From the NCBI GenBank assembly GCA_023391635.1, contig JAEWAQ010000022.1, forward strand, positions 88,906-152,905: a stretch of DNA of 64,000 nucleotides, given 5' to 3'. This DNA comes from Bacillota bacterium (lineage in GTDB: Bacteria > Bacillota > Bacilli > Paenibacillales > Paenibacillaceae). This document shows, piece by piece, positions 49,696 through 57,015 of this stretch (within the stretch, counting starts at the first letter, position 1; each line of letters opens with the position of its first letter). The notes beneath the pieces are model-generated. The model saw nothing but the letters and a program-made list of their open reading frames with translations. It was not told where the DNA came from and ran no database searches. The position numbers were made by a program, and so were the translations under genes.

Positions 49696-50733
49696 TCAGG
49701 AGCGGCCGGAACGCACGCCGATGCCGCCTTTGCTCTTGAATAAATGGATATTCTCCAGCGCTCTGCCGGTGCCGATCGCGACGCAATCGAGCGGATTCTC
49801 GGCGACGAGCACCGGCATGCCGGTCTCCCGCGCGAGCATCTTGTCCAGATTGCGCAGCAGCGCGCCGCCGCCCGTCAGGACGATCCCGCGGTCCATAATG
49901 TCGGCGGAAAGCTCGGGTGGGCATTTCTCAAGCGTAACCTTTACGGCGTCAACGATGGCATTCACCGTATCCGACAACGCTTCGCTGACTTCGTCCGACG
50001 TAATCGCCAGCGTCTTGGGCAACCCCGACACGAGATCGCGGCCGCGCACTTCGATCGATTCGAGCTTGTCGAGCGGCATGGCCGATCCGATCTCCATCTT
50101 GAGCTGCTCCGCCGTGCGTTCGCCGATCATCAAATTATACAACCGCTTGATATAAGCGATCACCGCATCGTCCATCTCGTCTCCGGCGATACGGATCGAA
50201 CGGCTCGTCACGATGCCTCCGAGCGAGATGACCGCCACTTCGGTCGTGCCGCCGCCGATATCCACGACCATGCTGCCCGTCGGTTCCCATACCGGCAAGT
50301 CCGCGCCGATCGCGGCCGCGAACGGCTCCTCGATCGTATAGGCTTCGCGGGCGCCCGCCTGCTTCGTCGCATCTTCCACCGCGCGCTTCTCCACCGCGGT
50401 AATGCCGGACGGCACGCAAACCATGACGCTCGGGTGACGGGTGAAGATAGAGCGCTGCTTCTGGGCATGTCTCATGAAATACTTAATCATCGTGGCGGTC
50501 GTCTCGAAGTCCGCGATCACGCCGTCTTTCATCGGTCGGATCGCGACGATATTGCCCGGCGTCCGACCGATCATCTTCTTCGCGTCGGCACCGACGGCCT
50601 CGATTCTCTTCGTATCGGTACGCAAGGCAACCACGGACGGCTCCCTGACGACAACTCCTTTACCTTTCACAAATACAAGCGTGTTCGCGGTTCCAAGGTC
50701 AATCCCCAGATCGCGCGTGAATCCTCCGAACAT
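49696..50733 (-). CDS. mreB: Rod shape-determining actin-like protein MreB
   Basis: 345 residues, bacterial actin. Phosphate loops DLGTANTLVF and DIGGGTTEVAVIS, plus GGGALLRNLD. The ribosome binding site is CAGGAGG. A promoter overlapping the end of radC supplies mreBCD-minCD-rodA. Confidence 0.98.
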   Translation of the reverse strand: MFGGFTRDLGIDLGTANTLVFVKGKGVVVREPSVVALRTDTKRIEAVGADAKKMIGRTPGNIVAIRPMKDGVIADFETTATMIKYFMRHAQKQRSIFTRHPSVMVCVPSGITAVEKRAVEDATKQAGAREAYTIEEPFAAAIGADLPVWEPTGSMVVDIGGGTTEVAVISLGGIVTSRSIRIAGDEMDDAVIAYIKRLYNLMIGERTAEQLKMEIGSAMPLDKLESIEVRGRDLVSGLPKTLAITSDEVSEALSDTVNAIVDAVKVTLEKCPPELSADIMDRGIVLTGGGALLRNLDKMLARETGMPVLVAENPLDCVAIGTGRALENIHLFKSKGGIGVRSGRS

Positions 50734-50766
50734 ATCGGGTACCTCCTGCTTTAGACAATCTCATCT

Positions 50767-50796
50767 ATTATATTACATGCAACCCGACTCCTTCAA
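50767..50796 (-). promoter_or_regulatory. Promoter of mreB
   Basis: Minus-strand TTGAAG (50796-50791) and TATAAT (50772-50767), spacer 18. The -35 is inside radC. Confidence 0.6.
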
Positions 50797-51468
50797 ACTG
50801 ACAAAGCGCCGATCTCCGATGACAATATGATCCAACAGCTCAATCCCGACCAAATCGCCCGCATCACGCAACCTTCGCGTGAGCTGCACGTCTTCCCTGC
50901 TCGGCGCAGGATCCCCGCTCGGATGGTTGTGCGCGCACAGGATGGAGGCGCTGTTGCGCCTGATCGCGACCTTGAATACTTCTCTTGGATGCACGATCGA
51001 TGCGCTCAGCGAACCGACCGAGATCGTCTCGCGGCCGATAACATGGTTCTTCGTATTCAGGAACAGGACGACGAAATGCTCTTCGCGAAGATGCCGCATC
51101 TCCTCCATCAGCAAATCCGCGGCATCCTGCGGACTCGAGATGATGACCGCTTCCGGCAGCCGGCTTCTGGCCACGCGTCTGCCCAATTCGAGAGAAGCCT
51201 GCAATTCCAGCGCCTTGGCCGGTCCGATCCCCGAAATTTGCGTCAATTCATCCCAACTGCGCTCCGCGAACCGGCGCAGTCCTCCGCAGTCGTGCAGCAC
51301 GCGCTGCGCAAGATGCACGGCGGATTCCTTGCGGCTGCCGGTCCGGAGCAGAATCGCCAGCAGTTCAGTATGGCTGAGCGCTTCCGCGCCGAGCCGCATC
51401 ATGCGTTCCCGCGGCCTCTCGTCCCGGGGCAAGTCTTTCAGTCGATAAGCGTGGCTGTGCAACATCAT
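50773..51468 (-). CDS. radC: RadC-family JAB1/MPN-domain protein
   Basis: 231 residues. N-terminal helix-hairpin-helix region (ISGIGPAKALEL) and C-terminal JAMM metalloprotease-like motif with HNHPSGDPAPSRED. The older DNA-repair annotation is doubtful; the true function is unknown. It sits in its conserved place between maf and mreB. An ATG one codon later has better spacing to AGGAAG. Confidence 0.95.
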   Translation of the reverse strand: MMLHSHAYRLKDLPRDERPRERMMRLGAEALSHTELLAILLRTGSRKESAVHLAQRVLHDCGGLRRFAERSWDELTQISGIGPAKALELQASLELGRRVARSRLPEAVIISSPQDAADLLMEEMRHLREEHFVVLFLNTKNHVIGRETISVGSLSASIVHPREVFKVAIRRNSASILCAHNHPSGDPAPSREDVQLTRRLRDAGDLVGIELLDHIVIGDRRFVSLKESGCM

Positions 51469-51552
51469 CTTCCTACTTTCCTAAGGCCGCATCGGCTGCG
51501 GAATTGGCTGACCAGCTTCTGCATGGATGCCGTCATGCGGGAAGTTGCCGCG

Positions 51553-52164
51553 TCAAGGCACCGTGATGCCGAATTCCTCCAATTGCGCCGCGAGCAAGGA
51601 CAGCGGAAGTCCGACGACGTTGAAATAACAACCTTCGATCCGCTCGACGAGCACGCTTCCGAGCGACTGGATACCGTAGGCGCCCGCCTTGTCCCGCGAT
51701 TCGCCAGTCGCGACGTAGCTGCGAATTTGCGCTTGCGTCAGCTTCCGCATCCAAACGCGCGTGACGCGGTGGCCGATTACCGTCTTCCCGTCCGTCATGC
51801 CGATACAGCACAAGCCGGTATGGACGGTGTGCCATGTTCCCGCGAGCATGCTCAGCATGCGGACGGCATCGTCATCGTCCTTAGGCTTCCCCAGAATCTG
51901 ACTGTCTAGCGCAACGATCGTGTCGCTGCCGATGACGATGCCGGAGCCGCTGACGACAACTTGCCGCTGTTCCCGGACGGCCGCGGCTTTGCGATGCGCG
52001 AGTTCCCGCACCGCGCGATCGGGCGCCCAATCGCCGGGCGTCGTCTCGTCCGCTTGGCTCGGATGCACGATGACCGGCAAGCCGAGCATGCGAACCAACT
52101 CCTGCCTGCGCGGGGAAGCGGAAGCCAGGATCAGCGTCCTCTCCGACGTTGCCGCAGTTGCCAT
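51553..52164 (-). CDS. maf: Maf-like nucleotide pyrophosphatase
   Basis: 203 residues from the ATG at 52164, after AAAGGAGG. Seen: LASASPRRQELVRMLG at the start, GSDTIVALD and KAGAYGIQ. Maf hydrolyses dTTP/UTP and modified nucleotides, preventing their incorporation, and affects septation. 58 bp after the DUF4321 gene. Confidence 0.95.
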   Translation of the reverse strand: MATAATSERTLILASASPRRQELVRMLGLPVIVHPSQADETTPGDWAPDRAVRELAHRKAAAVREQRQVVVSGSGIVIGSDTIVALDSQILGKPKDDDDAVRMLSMLAGTWHTVHTGLCCIGMTDGKTVIGHRVTRVWMRKLTQAQIRSYVATGESRDKAGAYGIQSLGSVLVERIEGCYFNVVGLPLSLLAAQLEEFGITVP

Positions 52165-52221
52165 CGATTGCCGAATTCCTCCTTTAATAGGGAGTTTGCG
52201 GAGCAAACTCTAACCGTGCCA

Positions 52222-52464
52222 TTACATCTTGCGGTAGAGCCAGATGGCGCCGAGCGCGCCGATGATGCTGAGCAACGTAATGTTGATTTCCAGCGTAAGG
52301 TCAAATCGAATGACCGCGAGGTCCAATTCAGGGGACCACGATACCGGCAAGTTGCGCGTCAGGAATGCGAGCCCGGGCACGTCTTTCAACCACTTCGCCA
52401 CGAGCGCGCCCGCCAGCAGTCCCAAGATCGCGAACAGGAGCAATATCCAGCCGTTTTTCTTCAT
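52222..52464 (-). CDS. DUF4321 family membrane protein
   Basis: 80 residues with two membrane segments (about 5-24 and 58-76). The segment between contains WSPELDLAVIRF, characteristic of this small Firmicute family next to maf. Function unknown. The promoter is at 52503-52531. Confidence 0.8.
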   Translation of the reverse strand: MKKNGWILLLFAILGLLAGALVAKWLKDVPGLAFLTRNLPVSWSPELDLAVIRFDLTLEINITLLSIIGALGAIWLYRKM

Positions 52465-52502
52465 GATTCCCCGTCTCCCGCCATATTTTTACACCTGTTT
52501 CT

Positions 52503-52613
52503 ATTATAGAGCCTCTGGACAGGTCCTACAATGCGCTGAAATGCCCAACCCTGTCCATCCAATCCTCCCGGCCGCCGATGGCCGGGGCCGAAAAGTTGCC
52601 GATCCCAATTATA
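52503..52613 (-). promoter_or_regulatory. Tandem promoters upstream of the DUF4321-maf-radC run
   Basis: Proximal: TTGTAG (52531-52526) and TATAAT (52508-52503), spacer 17. Distal: an extended -10, TGCTATAAT, with TATAAT at 52613-52608. Between them is GC-rich sequence with the inverted pair GGACAGG/CCTGTCC. No gene is seen in the 276 bp between the SPOR gene terminator and DUF4321. Confidence 0.6.
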
Positions 52614-52697
52614 GCACATATGTTCGCACAAATGAAGCAAGCCGCCGATTCCATTTTCACCGGATAAAGGTCGAAGAGACTTCTCGGCATTCAGGAT

Positions 52698-52723
52698 AAA
52701 AAACAAGCTCCCGCAGGAGCTTG
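52698..52723 (-). terminator. Terminator of the SPOR-domain gene
   Basis: Stem CAAGCTCC/GGAGCTTG with a four-base loop, followed on the minus strand by TTTTTTA. Confidence 0.85.
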
Positions 52724-52740
52724 GCGAAAATTAGGACCCG

Positions 52741-54021
52741 TCAGGTCGAAGAAGCGGCGAACGTCTCCCGAAGCTTGCGCTCTGCCGACAGCACCTTCAT
52801 CAGATCGGCCTGAATATTCCACAGATGATAACGGGAAACCTTGCGCTCATATTGTTCGATCGAAGCCATGGCAGCATCGAACGCTTCCATCATCGATCGG
52901 GCTTCCTGCTGCTCCCCCGCTTGCAATCGTTCGATCGCCGCAGCGGACGCGCGCCACTGCTCATAGCCCTCTCTCACCTCGGTTAGCTCGTCCGGCTCGA
53001 GCGGCACGGGCAATTTGTCCTGCAAAGCTGCAATGGACATTCGTGAAAGCTTGCCAGCCAATTGCTGGCTATCCCTTATGAAGGGCAGCAAATCGGCTCT
53101 GCCTGTTCCGTCCTCGACACGGATCGTTTTGACGAACACCTCATGCCCCGGCATTTGAGCGGCCAATCGCTCCGCTTCGGACTTGTCGGTGGCAACGCCC
53201 GCGAAGACGCGGAATCCGTCCGAGTCGTCCGCCCAGCCCGGCAAGCCCGCATCGCGGAGTTCCTGTGCCGCGGCATCCATCGCTTCCGACGAACGGAATA
53301 CGCCGTATTGCAGCCAATAGTAGGTTGTGCCGGGCCATTGTTCGCCCGCCGTATCGGCTTCGGCAGAAACTTGCGCTTGCACCGGATTTGTATCGCCTGC
53401 GCCTGGCTTCGCTTGTGCATCGGTTGCCTGTCCGGCGACGGCCGGATTCGCACCGCTGCCGGGCGCCGGAGCGGCGAGGGGCGAACCGCCCGAGAACAAA
53501 GTCAGCACGAGATAACCGAACAAAGCGCCGGTCGCAATGGCTCCTGCTGCGGAAGCGAACACTTTCCACCAGGAAGGACCGTCATCCCTGGAGCGAACGC
53601 CGCCTTTCGCGCCGCTGATGCGCACGAACTCATCTTCGATGACGGGCCCATGGCTCAGATCCAGGGCTTGTCCGTCCAGCGGCGACTTCGGGCCCTCTGC
53701 ATACGATTCCCGGACGATGTGCTTCGTCTCCTCAGGGATGGTCGATGGATTCATGCGCCTAATCAGTTGTTCGAGCAGCCCCGCGTCATCCTGCGTCTGC
53801 TTATCCCCGTACGCCGACATGTCGGGAATAGGCGGGGATTTCGGCGTTCTGGGCGCATTCGAAGTGTGCAACATTTGGGCCGCACTCGAAGCTTGCGGCG
53901 CTGGAGCCGCATTCGTAGCTTGCGGCGCTTGAGCCGTATCCGAAGCTTGCGGAATTCGGGCTCTGGTCGGCGTTTGCGGCGGCGGATCGAATCGTACCGT
54001 AATTCTCGCTTTCGGCTGCAT
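52741..54021 (-). CDS. SPOR-domain membrane protein
   Basis: 426 residues from the ATG at 54021. A disordered N-terminus (1-150) rich in Pro, Ala, Thr and Gln includes about ten-residue repeats (A-P-Q-A-S/T type; DNA repeats at 53880-53950). One membrane segment lies near 150-172, then an Ala/Gly/Pro linker and a SPOR-like domain (about 235-310; YYWLQYGVFRSSEAM), then a helical C-terminus (about 330-426). SPOR domains bind denuded septal peptidoglycan, so a role in division or sporulation septa is likely. It follows murC. The ribosome binding site is buried in a long inverted repeat. Confidence 0.82.
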   Translation of the reverse strand: MQPKARITVRFDPPPQTPTRARIPQASDTAQAPQATNAAPAPQASSAAQMLHTSNAPRTPKSPPIPDMSAYGDKQTQDDAGLLEQLIRRMNPSTIPEETKHIVRESYAEGPKSPLDGQALDLSHGPVIEDEFVRISGAKGGVRSRDDGPSWWKVFASAAGAIATGALFGYLVLTLFSGGSPLAAPAPGSGANPAVAGQATDAQAKPGAGDTNPVQAQVSAEADTAGEQWPGTTYYWLQYGVFRSSEAMDAAAQELRDAGLPGWADDSDGFRVFAGVATDKSEAERLAAQMPGHEVFVKTIRVEDGTGRADLLPFIRDSQQLAGKLSRMSIAALQDKLPVPLEPDELTEVREGYEQWRASAAAIERLQAGEQQEARSMMEAFDAAMASIEQYERKVSRYHLWNIQADLMKVLSAERKLRETFAASST

Positions 54022-54025
54022 GTGG

Positions 54026-54085
54026 AAAAGTCTCTCCCTTTCTGGCTCATCTCTATTAAGAGAGTATGAGAAAGGAGAGACTTTT
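54026..54085 (-). promoter_or_regulatory. Inverted repeat over the ribosome binding site of the SPOR gene
   Basis: Arms 54069-54085 (5' in the mRNA) and 54026-54043 pair as AAAAGTCTCTCCTTTCT with AGAAAGGGAGAGACTTTT (one-base bulge), 25-base loop. The 3' arm contains the whole Shine-Dalgarno and ends four bases before the ATG. Confidence 0.7.
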
Positions 54086-54165
54086 ATGAACGAATACAGC
54101 ACGCCCGTCCGCCAACATTAGCGCGCCAGACTTCCCCTATTTCCTCACCGGTCCGCTCAGCATTG

Positions 54166-55593
54166 TCAGATCAATTCCGCATAGCGCACGCGCAGTAGGC
54201 CTGCGAGCCGGTCCGCAATTTTCCAGATGTCGCCGGCGCCCATCGTCAAGACGAGATCGCCGGGGGCAATTCGCTCCGACAGCCTGCTCAGCACTTCTTC
54301 CTTTGTCGGCACGTAGCTGACGTTCGGATTGCTGTTGCTCGCGATCATCTCGACGAGTTTGCTGGCGGTCACGCCTTCGATCCTCTGTTCTCCTGCCGGA
54401 GAATATATATCGGTAATCATGACCTCATCCGCGCCCGCGAACGAACGGCTGAAATCGTCGAGCAGAAAATAGGTGCGTGTGTACCGTTGCGGCTGGAATA
54501 CGGCGATGATCCGTTTGCCCGTCGCTTTCGCCGCCTGGATCGTCGCCTGGATCTCCGTCGGATGATGCGCGTAATCGTCCACGACCAGCATGTCCTTCAC
54601 GTCGCCGAGCACATGGAACCTGCGCTTGGCTCCCCGGAACGCTTCGATCGCCCCGGCGATGCCCTCGAACGGCATTCCGGCTTCCAGACATACGATGACG
54701 GCCGCCAGCGCGTTGTACACATTATGCCGGCCCGGTACCGACAGGACGATGTCGCCGAGCGGCTCGCCGCCCCGCAGCACCTGAAATTCGGCGCACCGGT
54801 CGCCGAGCCGGATATTCGCAGCCCGATATTCCGCTTCGGAATCGATGCCGAACGTAATCGTCCTCCTTCCGCCCGCGCGGGGCAGAATCTCACGGACGTT
54901 CTCATCGTCGGTGCCGACGATCACGAGACCGTCCGGACGAACGTTGTCCAGGTAAGCAACGTATGCCTCTTTAAGCTTGGCGAAGTCCCCGTCGTAATTT
55001 TCCAGATGATCGGCTTCGATATTCGTGATCACCGCGATCTCGGGCCGGTATTGCAGGAAGGAGCCGTCGCTTTCATCCGCCTCCGCCACGACGTATTGCC
55101 CTTTGCCCGCTTTGGCGTTCGTGCCGAGATTGACAACCTCGCCGCCGATAATGTAAGTCGGATCCATGCCGCAAGTATCCATCACGAGCGCGATCATGGA
55201 AGACGTCGTCGTCTTGCCGTGCGCGCCGGCCACAGTAATGCCGGATCGCTCGTTCAGCAGCCGGGCCAGCATCTGCGATCGGTGGATGGTCGGAATGTTC
55301 ATCCGTTCTGCCGCCACGCGTTCCACGTTGTCGACCGGCAATGCGGTAGAATACACGACCAAGTCCGCGTCCCGGACATACTCGGGATCGTGGCCGATAA
55401 AGATTCGCGCGCCTTTGGCGGCCAACTTCTCCGTCAATTCTTGCGAGGCTACGTCGGAACCGGACACTTCATAGCCCATCTCCAGCATGACGCGGGCAAT
55501 CGCGCTCATCCCATAACCGCCAATGCCGATAAAATGTACATGCTCTGCCGTTCGCACCGACGCTTCACCAGCCTTTGTCAGATTTCGTTCCAT
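54166..55593 (-). CDS. murC: UDP-N-acetylmuramate-L-alanine ligase
   Basis: 475 residues from the ATG at 55593, which overlaps folC by 29 bp; a GTG at 55557 is a shorter alternative. Seen: FIGIGGYGMSAIA, ATP loop GAHGKTTTSS, EADESDGSF and DYAHHPTE. It adds L-Ala to UDP-MurNAc in peptidoglycan synthesis. In B. subtilis murC is elsewhere; its place after folC is usual in Paenibacillaceae. Confidence 0.97.
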   Translation of the reverse strand: MERNLTKAGEASVRTAEHVHFIGIGGYGMSAIARVMLEMGYEVSGSDVASQELTEKLAAKGARIFIGHDPEYVRDADLVVYSTALPVDNVERVAAERMNIPTIHRSQMLARLLNERSGITVAGAHGKTTTSSMIALVMDTCGMDPTYIIGGEVVNLGTNAKAGKGQYVVAEADESDGSFLQYRPEIAVITNIEADHLENYDGDFAKLKEAYVAYLDNVRPDGLVIVGTDDENVREILPRAGGRRTITFGIDSEAEYRAANIRLGDRCAEFQVLRGGEPLGDIVLSVPGRHNVYNALAAVIVCLEAGMPFEGIAGAIEAFRGAKRRFHVLGDVKDMLVVDDYAHHPTEIQATIQAAKATGKRIIAVFQPQRYTRTYFLLDDFSRSFAGADEVMITDIYSPAGEQRIEGVTASKLVEMIASNSNPNVSYVPTKEEVLSRLSERIAPGDLVLTMGAGDIWKIADRLAGLLRVRYAELI

Positions 55594-56998
55594 GGAGCAG
55601 CCATGCGCGGACGTCCGCAATGAGATAGAGCGTACCCGTAACTACGCTCAGCACCTGACCGCCTGCCGACTCCCGAAGCAGCGCCAGCGCCTTGCGCCAA
55701 TCCGGTTCCACGACGATGGCTCGCGGCCCGCCGTCCTGCTGCCGCAAACGCCCGGCTACAACAGCCAGGTCTTCCGCTTTCATCTTCTTATGGAAGTCGG
55801 GTTCCGTAACGATAAGCGTATCCACCATAGGTAGTATATGCCTTAACGAGTTTTCATGATTCTTATTTGGCATCATCGCCATCATGACGTTCAGCCGTTC
55901 GTAGCGGTAAATGTCCCGAAGCGCCGCCGCAAGCGTCTGCATCCCTTCCGGATTGTGCGCTCCGTCCAGCAGGATGCGCGGTTCGCGCAGCACCATCTCC
56001 AGCCTGCCGGGCCAAGTCGTGCGTCTAAGTCCTGCGGCGAGATCTTCCTCGTCCATGATCAGCGCATAGTACTGCCTCAGCACCTCCAGCGCCATGATCG
56101 CGGCCGCGGCGTTCGTGCGCTGGTGCCCGCCGTTCAGCGTGATCGTCAAATGCTCATAGCGCTTGAAAGGGCTGGCGAAACGGATCGTCTGCTCATCTTC
56201 GGCGGCGGACAGCGTTTCGTAGCGGAATTGTTCTCCGAGCCGGTACAAAGTCGACTGGCCGACTTGCGCCTTCTCCAACAGGATCGCCAGCGTATCCGAA
56301 TTCGTCTCCGTCGTTACGGCCGGCACGCCGGGCTTGATGATGCCGGCCTTCTCCCGCGCGATATCGGCCAGCGTAGGACCGAGCAGATCCATGTGATCAT
56401 GGCCGATGTTCGTGATGACGCTGACGACGGGCGTTACGATGTTCGTCACGTCCAATCGGCCGCCCAGCCCCGTTTCCCAGACGACGTAATCGGGATAAGC
56501 GACCGTTGCATAGTACAGCAGCGCGAGCGCAGTCGTGATTTCGAACATCGTGGGAGGGCCCCATTCGGTTAAAGCCAACTCGTCGCACGCCGGCTTCAAA
56601 CGGTTGGCCAGATCGAGCAGCGTATCCGCAGGGATATCCGATTCGTTATATTGCAGCCGATTCGAGTACGCGGTCAGGTAGGGAGACGTGAACGTTCCGA
56701 CATCGTAGCCGCATTGGCGCAGTACGTTCGTCAGAAACGCGCAGACCGACCCTTTGCCGTTCGTGCCGGCGACGTGGATGAACTTGAGCCGGCGCTCGGG
56801 GTGGTCGAACCGTTCCATGAGCAGCCTCATCCGTTCGAGTCCCGGCCGGATGCCGACGACGGGCATCAAGCCGGTAATCCACGCAACCGCCTCATCCGCC
56901 GTGCGGAAGGGGGCCTGCCGCGCCTGTCTCGAATCGTCCTCCACGCCCGAAGCCGCTGCGTTACCCGATGCTTCTGATGCATCCGTTGTTATCGTCAT
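55565..56998 (-). CDS. folC: Bifunctional folylpolyglutamate/dihydrofolate synthase
   Basis: 477 residues, with about 30 extra low-complexity residues at the N-terminus. ATP loop HVAGTNGKGSVCAF, the Mur-ligase-type SPYLTAYSNR and LDGAHNPEGM are intact. It adds glutamate to folates. It follows valS with a 17-bp gap, start after AAGGAGTG. Confidence 0.96.
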   Translation of the reverse strand: MTITTDASEASGNAAASGVEDDSRQARQAPFRTADEAVAWITGLMPVVGIRPGLERMRLLMERFDHPERRLKFIHVAGTNGKGSVCAFLTNVLRQCGYDVGTFTSPYLTAYSNRLQYNESDIPADTLLDLANRLKPACDELALTEWGPPTMFEITTALALLYYATVAYPDYVVWETGLGGRLDVTNIVTPVVSVITNIGHDHMDLLGPTLADIAREKAGIIKPGVPAVTTETNSDTLAILLEKAQVGQSTLYRLGEQFRYETLSAAEDEQTIRFASPFKRYEHLTITLNGGHQRTNAAAAIMALEVLRQYYALIMDEEDLAAGLRRTTWPGRLEMVLREPRILLDGAHNPEGMQTLAAALRDIYRYERLNVMMAMMPNKNHENSLRHILPMVDTLIVTEPDFHKKMKAEDLAVVAGRLRQQDGGPRAIVVEPDWRKALALLRESAGGQVLSVVTGTLYLIADVRAWLLHGTKSDKGW

Positions 56999-57015
56999 CG
57001 CCCGTCACTCCTTCG

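Noticed and set aside
54086..54121. Eleven-codon plus-strand frame with a perfect AAAGGAGAG ribosome binding site
   Set aside because: The site is simply the other arm of the inverted repeat over the SPOR gene start; the frame is very short and has no promoter.
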